From assembly GCA_018814445.1 (NCBI GenBank), contig JAHIZV010000042.1, forward strand, positions 1-35,780: 35,780 nucleotides of DNA, given 5' to 3'. The DNA is from Verrucomicrobiota bacterium (GTDB lineage Bacteria > Verrucomicrobiota > Kiritimatiellia > JAHIZV01). How positions within the stretch are numbered: position 1 is the first letter of the stretch; the number at the start of each line of letters is the position of its first letter. The position numbers were made by a program, and so were the translations under genes. The notes beneath the pieces are model-generated. The model saw nothing but the letters and a program-made list of their open reading frames with translations, ran no database searches and was not told the DNA's origin. Below are positions 1 through 7,084 of this stretch, piece by piece.

Positions 1-1
1 C

Positions 2-1288
2 GACAAAGAGCGGTTCGGAGGATTCCAGATTCACTATCGCCTGCGCGACTGGCTCATCAGCCGCCAGCGCTATTGGGGCGCACCGATCCCGATGATCTAC
101 TGTGAAGACTGCGGGCTGGTTCCCGTGTCCGAAAACGATCTGCCCGTGCTTCTCCCGGACGACGTCGAATTCAAACCCACCGGCGAATCGCCCCTGCGGG
201 CCCACGACGGGTTCATGAACGTGACGTGCCCCCGCTGCGGAAGCCCGGCGAAACGGGAAAGCGACACGATGGACACGTTTGTCGATTCGAGCTGGTACTT
301 CCTGCGGTATCTGAACGCCAGGGACGATACTCGCGCGGTGGATACGGAAGCCTGCGACAAGTGGCTGCCGGTCGACCAGTACATCGGCGGCATCGAGCAC
401 GCCATCCTGCACCTGATGTATGCCCGCTTCTTCACCAAGGCTCTGTGCGACATGGATCTGATTCATTTCGATGAGCCGTTCGGAAACCTGTTCACACAGG
501 GAATGATCTGCAAGCGCAGTGAAACGGACGGTCAGCTCTACAAGATGTCCAAGTCGAAGGGTAACGTGGTAAGCCCCGACGAACTCATTCGCGAATACGG
601 CGCCGACACCATTCGTCTCTATACCCTATTTATAGGACCGCCCGAGAAGGACGCTGAATGGAACGATCAGGGCACCGAAGGCGCGTTCCGCTTTCTTCGC
701 CGGCTCTGGAGGAAAGTGTACCTGCATCTCGACTTGCTCAAAACATCACGGGGACTGACGCCTGACATCGACGGAATGGGAGAGGGAGAACGAGACCTCT
801 TCAGAAAAGTCCATGAGTCGATTCAGAAAATCACGCATGACCTGGAAGGCGCCTTCCACTTCAACACCGCCATCGCCCAGATCATGGAACTCATGAACGC
901 GATTGACGGCGTGAAGATAGACGAAGCGAGTTCCGAACAAGCGCGGGCGGTCTTTTGCGAGGCGGTCGAATCCGTCATTCTTCTTATCTCTCCTTTCGCG
1001 CCGCACATCGCCGAGGAGTTGTGGGCCGAACTCGGACATGGCGAGAGCATCCTCAAGGCGTCATGGCCGAAGGTGAACAAGGCTGCCCTGAAGAAGGAAC
1101 AGGTCGAGATCGTTCTTCAGGTCAACGGGAAAGTCCGCGGCCGCATCATGGTCAGCGCCCAGACCGACAACGAAGCGATCGAGAAGGAAGCTCTCGCGAA
1201 TCCACAGGTTCAGAAATGGACCGAGGGAAAGACAGTTCGGAAAGTCATCGTCGTTCCCGGCCGCCTCGTGAACATCGCGGTGTCATAG
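2..1288 (+). CDS. leuS: Leucyl-tRNA synthetase, C-terminal half (5' truncated by window edge)
   Basis: Class I aminoacyl-tRNA synthetase that charges tRNA(Leu) with leucine in the cytoplasm. The frame is open from base 2 and gives 428 residues; bacterial LeuRS is usually about 860, so roughly the N-terminal half, including HIGH, lies outside the window. Visible landmarks in order: the conserved RLRDWLISRQRYWG stretch at the very start; paired cysteines (YCEDCG, CPRCG) of a metal-binding insert; DTFVDSSWYFLRY; the YIGGIEHAILHLMYARF block; the KMSKS signature at bases 542-556, which binds ATP; an alpha-helical anticodon-binding domain; and the C-terminal VNGKVRGRI segment typical of LeuRS. The internal ATG at 92 is not the true start, because homology continues upstream. 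It converges with the cold-shock gene. Identification is secure. Confidence 0.97.
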   Translation, partial: DKERFGGFQIHYRLRDWLISRQRYWGAPIPMIYCEDCGLVPVSENDLPVLLPDDVEFKPTGESPLRAHDGFMNVTCPRCGSPAKRESDTMDTFVDSSWYFLRYLNARDDTRAVDTEACDKWLPVDQYIGGIEHAILHLMYARFFTKALCDMDLIHFDEPFGNLFTQGMICKRSETDGQLYKMSKSKGNVVSPDELIREYGADTIRLYTLFIGPPEKDAEWNDQGTEGAFRFLRRLWRKVYLHLDLLKTSRGLTPDIDGMGEGERDLFRKVHESIQKITHDLEGAFHFNTAIAQIMELMNAIDGVKIDEASSEQARAVFCEAVESVILLISPFAPHIAEELWAELGHGESILKASWPKVNKAALKKEQVEIVLQVNGKVRGRIMVSAQTDNEAIEKEALANPQVQKWTEGKTVRKVIVVPGRLVNIAVS

Positions 1289-1460
1289 CGGATGCCGGCT
1301 GGAGTTGGGGTCATTGCGAACTGCTTACTCCGCCGCCTTCTGCCAGGTTGAAAGTGAAGCAATCCAGTCTCGCGACACGTCGGATCGCTTCGCCTTCTTT
1401 GTGTCTGCTGAATCCGGACGAGTCAGCTCGCGAAGACGGTTCCCCTCCCACGATCATAAA

Positions 1461-1482
1461 TCTGACATCCGGTATCCGGACT
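1461..1482. repeat. Short ATCCGG-type dispersed repeat, copy 1
   Basis: Contains GACATCCGGTATCCGGAC, related to sequences at 16271-16310 and 29171-29206. It lies between the convergent leuS and cold-shock genes, just past the cold-shock terminator. The similarity is short and was judged by eye. Confidence 0.4.
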
Positions 1483-1525
1483 GAAAAAGATGAATGCCGG
1501 GAACGCGCTCGCGCTCCCGGCATTC
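1482..1525 (-). terminator. Intrinsic terminator of the cold-shock gene
   Basis: An 11-bp perfect stem (GAATGCCGGGA at 1492-1502 with its complement at 1515-1525) is extended by an inner CGCG/CGCG pairing. Read on the minus strand it is followed by ATCTTTTTCAG, a short U-run. It begins 18 nt downstream of the cold-shock stop codon, so it fits a rho-independent terminator for that gene. Confidence 0.85.
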
Positions 1526-1542
1526 ACAATCAAAGGAGGCTG

Positions 1543-1740
1543 TTACTCCTGGACACTGCGCACGCTTGTCGCGCAGGGACCTTTGCGGCCTTCGCCGATT
1601 TCATATTCTACGGCTTCCCCCTCCTGGAGGGCGTAGCCCTGGACTTCTGAGTGGTGGACGAAAAGGTCTTCCCCCGTCTCCTGCTCGATAAACCCGTACC
1701 CCTTATCACTATTGAACCATTTCACTTTGCCGCGCGGCAT
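1543..1740 (-). CDS. csp: Cold-shock domain protein (CspA family)
   Basis: Small single-stranded nucleic-acid-binding protein, presumably an RNA chaperone in the cytoplasm. At 65 residues it is the usual size for a stand-alone cold-shock domain. It starts [17 protein letters not shown]. The RNP1-like motif KGYGFI is at residues 13-18 and the RNP2-like motif DLFVHH at 25-30. The frame also allows a GTG start two codons upstream (base 1746), but the ATG at 1740 matches the family N-terminus and has GAGGTGA a few bases upstream. It is monocistronic, convergent with leuS, with its own terminator. Which paralogue it is, and whether it is cold-induced, cannot be told from the sequence. Confidence 0.95.
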   Translation of the reverse strand: MPRGKVKWFNSDKGYGFIEQETGEDLFVHHSEVQGYALQEGEAVEYEIGEGRKGPCATSVRSVQE

Positions 1741-1972
1741 ACTCACCTCACTGTTCCAACTCTTCTGCGATACGCCGGAACCACAGTGTCCCGGAGACTT
1801 GGCTGAAGGTACAGGCAGTCTTCAGGAAAGACAAGGCTTACGAAAGGCATGATTCAGCAGAATTAGAGCCGGCAGAAAGCCCGGGGCAGGACTTCCAGGC
1901 CGTCAACTCGCCGGTGGCCATGCGTTAGCAGGTCTTGGTTGCGCAGTTGCAGAATGATGTCATGCACTGCGG
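1741..1972. other. Intergenic region upstream of the cold-shock gene
   Basis: No convincing gene. The part next to 1741 must contain the cold-shock promoter and 5' leader on the minus strand, but no clear -35/-10 pair was recognised. A short reading frame ending at 1928 just before the MazF remnant was considered as a decayed antitoxin but is not supported. Confidence 0.5.
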
Positions 1973-2277
1973 AAGGAGAGAGATATGCGTGGTAAATCCG
2001 GTTTTACAGGCGCTGCACTGTCGCTTCTGCTCTGATGTCGCCGGAATCGTACAACCGCAAAGTGGGCCTCGCCCTCTTCTGCCCGATAACTACCAAGGCA
2101 AAAGGCTACCCATTTGAAGTCAGCATCCCTGATGGACTGAAAACGTCAGGCGTTGTCCTGTCTGACCAGGTGAAGAGCCTGGACTGGAGAACCCGGAAGG
2201 CCTCTCTCATCTGCAGACTCCCCAAGCCAACCGTCAACGAAGTACTCGGTAAAGTCGGAGCCCTGCTCCAAGTGTAG
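1973..2277 (+). pseudogene. MazF/PemK-type endoribonuclease toxin, degraded N-terminus
   Basis: The open part (from ATG 2035, 80 residues) reads SPESYNRKVGLALFCPIT, then KGYPFEV, SGVVLSDQVKSLDWR and a final helix VNEVLGKVGALL. This is the central and C-terminal body of MazF, an mRNA-cleaving toxin of type II toxin-antitoxin systems. Intact MazF is about 110 residues and begins with a beta-strand region ending in a conserved R-P-A segment. Here the upstream frame has a TAA at 1993-1995 and only vague similarity (ERYAW, stop, then a shortened stretch to SPESYN), so the catalytic loop is damaged. No recognisable MazE antitoxin precedes it. Most likely a dead remnant; a short functional protein from 2035 is improbable. 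Confidence 0.7.
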
Positions 2278-2370
2278 CCGGGCAGGTTCCGCCCACGACC
2301 GCCCGCCGGAGGGAAACGCGCTGGAAGTCGCGAAAGGCTTGATATGAGGACCAAATGAGTCCATTGACCG

Positions 2371-2403
2371 GAATGCCGCTGACTTAAGGCCACTTTCGGA
2401 TGC
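2371..2403 (+). repeat. Solo copy of the 33-bp end of the 9661-9807 element
   Basis: Thirty-three bases starting GAATGCCGCTGACTTAAG and ending CTTTCGGATGC match the reverse complement of 9775-9807 at 32 of 33 positions. It lies between the MazF remnant and the truncated STN fragment and marks the point where the latter's homology is lost, so it may be a rearrangement scar. Confidence 0.8.
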
Positions 2404-2419
2404 ACCCATTTCTCCCTGA

Positions 2420-2638
2420 CAACATTACTTCAATACTTTATCTCTGGACCCCGAGGGCGTCGGTGTAAACATCCTGAACAAACTTGATGAAGCCACGAAT
2501 GGAAAGACGCTCACGCTGACCGTAAGAAAACCGACGATCGAACGCGCACTCAACCTGCTCTCCGCAACGGCCGCTTTGTATATTCAGTATCAGCCGAGCA
2601 TAATCATAGTGCAGAAATCAGAGCGCGTTGTGGAGTAG
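2420..2638 (+). pseudogene. STN/secretin N-terminal-like domain fragment
   Basis: An open frame without a plausible start runs from just after an in-frame TGA (2417-2419) to the TAG at 2636-2638. It encodes about 72 residues, including VGVNILNKLDEATNGKTLTL, then KPTIERALNLLSATAAL and a hydrophobic IIIVQK strand. This is the beta-alpha-beta pattern of the STN domain, a short module at the ends of secretins and TonB-dependent receptors that also occurs in larger repeat proteins of planctomycete and verrucomicrobial genomes. The sequence upstream is the repeat at 2371-2403, so the fragment looks like the surviving C-terminus of a longer gene. Domain assignment is by pattern only. Confidence 0.5.
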
Positions 2639-2742
2639 ACATCCACTGGCTTTCATCCGCGCCTGCCACGGCGACGCTTTGCGAAAACGGGTGAATTCGC
2701 GGGTTTCCGAAAAGAACAGAGAGAAGGATAACCGTGCCCTGC

Positions 2743-2771
2743 CATCTCTGTCCTCTGCCTTCTGTCTTCCA
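2743..2771. repeat. Low-complexity CTGTCCTCTGCCTTCTGTC tract
   Basis: An irregular pyrimidine repeat of CTGTC/CTCTGC/TTCTGTC units directly past the 3' end of the SPFH operon. No T-run or hairpin makes it a clear terminator. Confidence 0.4.
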
Positions 2772-2777
2772 CGAAAT

Positions 2778-4532
2778 CTACTTCTTAGGCTTCTCCCGCG
2801 TCTGCTGGATGATGGCGGCGCCGCCCATTTCGCCCATGTTCGCCTTCTCAAGATCGGTCCAGAGCGTGCCCTCTCCGGCATGGAGAATGTTGATCTTTAC
2901 GTCCTCGTTCAACGCGCTCGCGAATTCCCACATGCTGTAGGCAACCGGATCGCCGAACGCAGTCGCCTTCAACTGCAGGCCCGCCGCCTTTTCACCCTCG
3001 ACCATTTTGATGGCGTCGGCGTCGGCCCTGGACCGAATGCGCACGGTGTCGGCTTCTATCTTGCGGGTCTCTTTCTGGATCTCGGCGACCCTCTTGATGG
3101 CTTCCGCCGCAATGGTGGCCACCTGCTTCTCCTGGTCCGCCCCGATCTCAGCCTTGATCTTTTTAGTCTCTTCCGCGACCTGCTCGCGACGCTGATCAAT
3201 CAGCGTGATCTCGGTATTGAGCTCGGCAAGTTTCTTCGCCGTGTTCTGCCTTTCCTTGTTCGTGAGGTCCTGTTCGACCGCGATACTCGCCTGCTGAATA
3301 GGATCCAGGATCTGCATCGGCACTTCAACGTGTCGAATCAACGCGTTGTGAATGATGATGTTTTTTGACCCGAGCGTCTTCTGCAGCGCCTTGGTCAGGT
3401 CGTTCTGGAACTTCTCACGGCCTTCTCCGACGATGAAGTCCTTCGCCCGATACTCGGAACCTTTGTTCCGCGAGATCGACGTGATCTGCGGCATGATAAT
3501 CTTATCGACCACGGCGGGAAGATCGCCGTACTTGCGGAAGATCCAGGCGATCTGGTCCGGCTCCAGTTCGAATTCCACGGTCATATCGAGCCGGATATTG
3601 AAACCGTCACGCGACGGAAACTCGACGAACTGTGAGAGCCCCATCGCGGCCATGGAATTTCCCTGCAGATATTCCTTCTTGATGCGTTCGAGATCGGCCT
3701 TTTCCTGACTCTCCGCCGTCCGGCCTTCGTAGGCTTTGTCCGGACCGCGTTGTATGGGCTGGTCAGCACTTCGGCTGGAGAACAGGTCGGCGCTTTTCTT
3801 AAGGTAATCGAAACGCTTCATCTTCTGTTCCCGCAGCACGTTCTGCTGAAGTTCCTGCATGGGCGCGTTCTGCGTGACCATCTGCCCTTTGGTAATGACC
3901 TCGCCGCCGTCTTTGCCGAGCAGGGAGACCTGGTTCACGCCGATCTCAACAACGTCCGCCTTGAACTCGCGTGGATTCAGGAAGTACAGACCCGGCTGAA
4001 GAATATCTTTCCGGACTCCCTTCTGATTCGGACCCGCGAAGTCGCCCTCCGGAGCGCTGTTCCCCGATAGAGATGTGATCACCCCGGCGTAGCCGATCGG
4101 AATACTGATGGCATCCACAATGTCGATCCGGTAGCCGTACGGATTGATCCGGTATTTGCCCGGGCTCAGCACCTTCCGCCAGATGCCCTTCTCCCCTTCA
4201 CCCGCAAGAAACTCTCCCTGCGGCAGTTCCTGACCGACCTTGGATGTGACGATTCCGACTTTCCCCGGCGGGATCAATGTCATCGGCACGATCTCGTGAT
4301 CGTAGAGAATGGGATTGTAGAAGTGACGCCCCTCACCGAGCACACTTTCACGGATACCCTTCTGACCCTCGTTCGCCAGGATCTGACCCGGTGGAAGCGG
4401 ATCGCCAATCTTGGCCGTGAGAATAGCCATGTAACCGGGCTCGACATAGAAGCGTTCAAAGCCCCAATGCCAGAAGAGATAACCGAGGACTATAACGAGT
4501 ACCGTTGTAGAGATGAGTTTCGCCAATTTCAT
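2778..4532 (-). CDS. SPFH/band-7 family membrane protein (second paralogue)
   Basis: A 584-residue member of the stomatin/prohibitin/flotillin/HflK-C superfamily, whose members form membrane-attached ring or cage oligomers. One N-terminal transmembrane segment (about residues 5-24) is followed by three tandem modules of ~65-75 residues (about 30-210), each with a pattern like G-hh-T, LPxGx, KGI..VL, PGKYRINPY. A central charged linker follows, then the SPFH core (about 290-430, containing VEFELEPD and the AKDFIVGEGREKFQ stretch), and a long charged coiled coil (about 430-530) rich in AEAIKRVAEIQKE-type repeats. The start ATG overlaps the upstream gene's stop by 4 bp and has a perfect AAGGAGGT ribosome binding site 7 nt upstream, so translation is coupled. 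The partner is the paralogue upstream, as with HflK/HflC. Substrate unknown. Confidence 0.85.
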   Translation of the reverse strand: MKLAKLISTTVLVIVLGYLFWHWGFERFYVEPGYMAILTAKIGDPLPPGQILANEGQKGIRESVLGEGRHFYNPILYDHEIVPMTLIPPGKVGIVTSKVGQELPQGEFLAGEGEKGIWRKVLSPGKYRINPYGYRIDIVDAISIPIGYAGVITSLSGNSAPEGDFAGPNQKGVRKDILQPGLYFLNPREFKADVVEIGVNQVSLLGKDGGEVITKGQMVTQNAPMQELQQNVLREQKMKRFDYLKKSADLFSSRSADQPIQRGPDKAYEGRTAESQEKADLERIKKEYLQGNSMAAMGLSQFVEFPSRDGFNIRLDMTVEFELEPDQIAWIFRKYGDLPAVVDKIIMPQITSISRNKGSEYRAKDFIVGEGREKFQNDLTKALQKTLGSKNIIIHNALIRHVEVPMQILDPIQQASIAVEQDLTNKERQNTAKKLAELNTEITLIDQRREQVAEETKKIKAEIGADQEKQVATIAAEAIKRVAEIQKETRKIEADTVRIRSRADADAIKMVEGEKAAGLQLKATAFGDPVAYSMWEFASALNEDVKINILHAGEGTLWTDLEKANMGEMGGAAIIQQTREKPKK

Positions 4533-6061
4533 TGGGCCACCTCCTTCGCCTTGGGTAAGAAGGGAGTGAAGATTTGACCCAATCCTCCCACACCATCGCT
4601 CGTGAGCAGCGTATCGATGCGCGGACCCACTTTCTCGTAGAGCCGGAAACGCGCAAGCGTCATGCCCGACTGGAATGCCTTGACCTGATCGGAGAGCACG
4701 CCGGCTTCAGCAATGTTCCTGACGCGAATGGCATCGCGCTGACCTTCGGCCTGGTTAATCACCGCCTGCGCCTCGAAGGTGGCCGCATCAAAGCGCACTT
4801 TGGCGACGTCCAGGTCTTTCTCGGCCGCAATGATTCTCACGGCCTGGCCCTTCTCCGCGTCGATGACCGCCTTGATGCGCGCGGTGTCCGCCTCGACTTT
4901 CTCCTTGTTCTGAATCGCAAGCATTTCCTGCTTCACCAGCTCGGCTTTCGATTTTGCCTGCTGGATCTGCTGGTTGTACTTGTTTGCGTCCTGTACGGCG
5001 ACCTCGCGGTCCCGGTTGATGCTGGCGATCTCGTCCGGCGGAAGAATCTTGCGAATCAGCACCGATTTGACGTCGACGCCCCAGTCCGTGCAGCGTTCGC
5101 GCAAATGCGTTTCAAGCGTATCCTGAAAGCGCTGGCGTGTTTCGCCGACGATGAAGTCGATCGCCGGGTACTTACTGCCTTCGATCCGGCTGAACCCGCG
5201 CGTGCGCGGAAGAATAACCTTCTTCACGATGTCGTCCATGTCGCCTACGCGGTGCGTCAGCAGCGAGGAGTCTTCGCGCTTAATGGCGAATTCAATCGTG
5301 CCCTCCACCGTCACGGTGAAACCGTCGAGCGTCAGAAAACTGATCACGTCATTGCCGCTCATTTCAAATCGCTGGCTCTGCAGGTTCACTTCGACCACGT
5401 TCATGATGTACGGATTGATGTAGTAGGTTCCCGGATCGAGCACCTTCGCCACGACGCCCTTCTTCCCGTCGTCGACCAGAAACGTGTTCACATGATCGGG
5501 AGCAGGATCCGTATTCAGCACATCCTCCCCAACCTGCATCGTGATGACCCCGACGTGACCCGGTCGAATGTTGATCGCGTCGAACTGTTCAACATGATAA
5601 GCGTACTGGTTAATGCGGTACTTACCCGGACGGAGCACCTCCTCGACAATACCTTTGGTGTCTTCTCCCGCGATGATCTGGCCCTGTGGAAGGTTCTTGC
5701 CGAACAGGCGCGTCTTGATCCCCAGCTTGCCGGCCGGGATATCCGTGATCCGCTCGATCTCCCAGTCCCATGTGTAAGGATTGCGGAAGTACCGCCCTTC
5801 AGGAAGAACCTCAAGCTGTACACCTTTCTGCCCTTCCTCCGTCGCGATAATTTGACCGGATGGAAGATCCGCGCCTGTCTTGCGGGTCAGGATTGCGATC
5901 TCGTTGGCCTCCGGCTCGATCCTGCATCCGAACCAGATGAAGATCGGAACGAACGCGATCATCAGGAAAATGATATACCCCGTGAGAGCGCCTCGCTCGA
6001 CCTTAGGCAGCCTGCGGCGCGGACGTCTGATCGGCGGAGGTGCGGTAGTCTGATCATTCAT
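4529..6061 (-). CDS. SPFH/band-7 family membrane protein (first paralogue)
   Basis: A 510-residue paralogue of the gene downstream. A basic proline-rich N-terminus (PPPIRRPRRRLPK) precedes one transmembrane segment (about residues 27-46). Three tandem modules of ~65-75 residues follow, with recurrent LPxGQIIA, KGI..EVL, PGKYRIN and NPY motifs. Next is the SPFH core (about 240-360, GTIEFAIKRED, AIDFIVGETRQRFQ) and a coiled coil of KAELVKQEMLAIQNKEKVEA type (about 370-460). The repeats place most of the protein outside the cytoplasm if the single anchor has the usual HflK-like orientation, which is inferred. It ends in a 4-bp overlap with the next gene and starts 18 nt after the small membrane protein. 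Candidate functions are a protease-regulating or lipid-microdomain scaffold; no catalytic motif was seen. Confidence 0.85.
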   Translation of the reverse strand: MNDQTTAPPPIRRPRRRLPKVERGALTGYIIFLMIAFVPIFIWFGCRIEPEANEIAILTRKTGADLPSGQIIATEEGQKGVQLEVLPEGRYFRNPYTWDWEIERITDIPAGKLGIKTRLFGKNLPQGQIIAGEDTKGIVEEVLRPGKYRINQYAYHVEQFDAINIRPGHVGVITMQVGEDVLNTDPAPDHVNTFLVDDGKKGVVAKVLDPGTYYINPYIMNVVEVNLQSQRFEMSGNDVISFLTLDGFTVTVEGTIEFAIKREDSSLLTHRVGDMDDIVKKVILPRTRGFSRIEGSKYPAIDFIVGETRQRFQDTLETHLRERCTDWGVDVKSVLIRKILPPDEIASINRDREVAVQDANKYNQQIQQAKSKAELVKQEMLAIQNKEKVEADTARIKAVIDAEKGQAVRIIAAEKDLDVAKVRFDAATFEAQAVINQAEGQRDAIRVRNIAEAGVLSDQVKAFQSGMTLARFRLYEKVGPRIDTLLTSDGVGGLGQIFTPFLPKAKEVAQ

Positions 6062-6079
6062 TGATTCACCATCCCTTGC

Positions 6080-6436
6080 TTAGCTGACTTCTTCATTCTT
6101 ACTGTTCACAAAACGTGCGAAAGCCCCGATGATCGTCGCAACGGGGATAAACTCGGTGCGCGGTATCGTGCAATAGACCCCGGCGGCGACAGCCCAGAGC
6201 AGGCGTTGATAAACCGGGAGGCGGTAGACTGAGCACATCCAGTAGGCCGCCGTGCCGCCGATTAGAAGACCGAGCATGATGCCCGCCTGGCCGAAGGTGA
6301 CGAAATCGATCACGTCAATAATGATGCCCGCGGCTACCGGACCAAGCGACAACTCCATGCGGCGAAACGCGGAAGGAGGCTGAGGACGCTCTTCTTCAGG
6401 CGGCAGAATCTCCGGTTCGACAACTTCGCGGTCCAT
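6080..6436 (-). CDS. Small membrane protein, first gene of the SPFH operon
   Basis: A 118-residue protein of unrecognised family. A charged, proline-rich N-terminus (EPEILPPEEERPQPP) is followed by two or three hydrophobic segments: LGPVAAGIIIDVIDFVTFG, IMLGLLIGGTAAYWM, and a weaker one around LLWAVAAGVYCTI. It is probably an inner-membrane protein. The ATG at 6436 has a purine-rich GGAGAGGGAAGAGAGA leader. It sits 18 nt upstream of the first SPFH gene on the same strand, so it may be an accessory subunit of the SPFH complex. That role is inferred from position only. Confidence 0.75.
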   Translation of the reverse strand: MDREVVEPEILPPEEERPQPPSAFRRMELSLGPVAAGIIIDVIDFVTFGQAGIMLGLLIGGTAAYWMCSVYRLPVYQRLLWAVAAGVYCTIPRTEFIPVATIIGAFARFVNSKNEEVS

Positions 6437-6466
6437 TCTCTCTTCCCTCTCCTCTTGGAAAGGTTA

Positions 6467-6472
6467 CTTATA
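6467..6472 (-). promoter_or_regulatory. Possible -10 element of the SPFH operon
   Basis: TATAAG on the minus strand, about 30 nt upstream of the first ATG of the operon. The hexamer 18 nt further upstream (TTGTAT) is a poor -35 match. Tentative. Confidence 0.3.
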
Positions 6473-6527
6473 GCAGAGCAGGACCGCGGGATACAAGATT
6501 CACAATGTCAAACGTTCATCCTGTACT

Positions 6528-6563
6528 GGTCCCTTCGGTCCCTTCAGTCACTTACGTCCCTGA
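6528..6563 (+). repeat. Four 9-bp tandem units of GGTCCCTTC type
   Basis: GGTCCCTTC occurs twice perfectly, followed by AGTCACTTA and CGTCCCTGA, a decaying 9-bp tandem repeat. It lies in the divergent region between the SPFH operon and the GFA-like gene. Similar 9-bp phrasing forms the arms of the hairpin at 26845-26903. Confidence 0.6.
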
Positions 6564-6621
6564 ACTCTGGATCACAGCAGGAATATATGCTATTAGGGCA
6601 ATTCATCCAACGGAGAAGACC

Positions 6622-7023
6622 ATGATCAAAGGAAGCTGTCACTGCGGAGCCGTCCGGTACGAAAGCGCGGGGAAGATTCTCCGGTTTGTGAACTGTCACT
6701 GCGACGACTGCCGGAAGATATCGGCCGCCGCCTGCAGCCCTGTGGTTGCCGTCACTTCAAAAGGCTTCGCCGTTACGCAGGGAGAAGACCGACTGGTCGC
6801 CTATGAGTCATCTCCAGGCAAGTTCCGCAACTTCTGCGGGAACTGCGGTTCACACCTTTTCGCCCGTGTCGCCGCGCAACCGAAGTTGATCCTGATCCGG
6901 GCAGGCACGCTGGACGACGATCCCGGCATCAAACCGCAGGCGCACATCTGGGTGAGCGCGAAAGTCGCCTGGCACGACATCTGCGACGACCTCCCGCAGT
7001 ACGCTGAATGGCTGCCTCAGTAG
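6622..7023 (+). CDS. GFA-like (Mss4-fold, CENP-V/GFA domain) zinc protein
   Basis: A 133-residue protein with the zinc-ligand pattern of the GFA family: CxC at residues 6 and 8 (SCHCGAVRY), CHCDDC at 25-30, and CGNC at 72-75. The name comes from glutathione-dependent formaldehyde-activating enzyme, but most family members have no proven activity, so the substrate here is unknown. A longer frame opens at 6505. The ATG at 6622 is preferred because it begins MIKGSCHCG as in the family and has GGAGAAG 4-5 nt upstream, while the extension is low-complexity repeat. No transmembrane segment or signal peptide. It stands alone and converges with the glycosidase-like gene. Confidence 0.85.
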   Translation: MIKGSCHCGAVRYESAGKILRFVNCHCDDCRKISAAACSPVVAVTSKGFAVTQGEDRLVAYESSPGKFRNFCGNCGSHLFARVAAQPKLILIRAGTLDDDPGIKPQAHIWVSAKVAWHDICDDLPQYAEWLPQ

Positions 7024-7026
7024 AAG

Positions 7027-7074
7027 AAAAACCCACGAGCCCGGATCCGCGGAAAGTGATTCTGCGGACTGGGC
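7027..7074 (-). terminator. Terminator-like hairpin of the glycosidase-like gene
   Basis: A 15-bp stem with one bulge and two G-T pairs (7039-7054 against 7060-7074, loop AGTGA). On the minus strand it is followed after 7 nt by TTTTT (7027-7031). It lies 11 nt past the stop of the minus-strand gene. The U-run is slightly distant from the stem, which lowers certainty. Confidence 0.55.
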
Positions 7075-7084
7075 GCCATAGGAG

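Noticed and set aside
955-1650. 231-residue + strand open frame across the leuS end and the cold-shock gene
   Set aside because: Arg/Ser-rich shadow of leuS and antisense to the cold-shock gene; crosses a clear terminator hairpin.
1800-1928. MazE-like antitoxin before the MazF remnant
   Set aside because: A short frame ending at 1928 has a vaguely MazE-like tail (DFQAVNSPVAMR) but no SpoVT/AbrB-type DNA-binding start; too weak to call.
4574-6064. 496-residue + strand open frame opposite the first SPFH gene
   Set aside because: Antisense shadow: the minus strand encodes a coherent SPFH protein with family motifs, while this frame has none.
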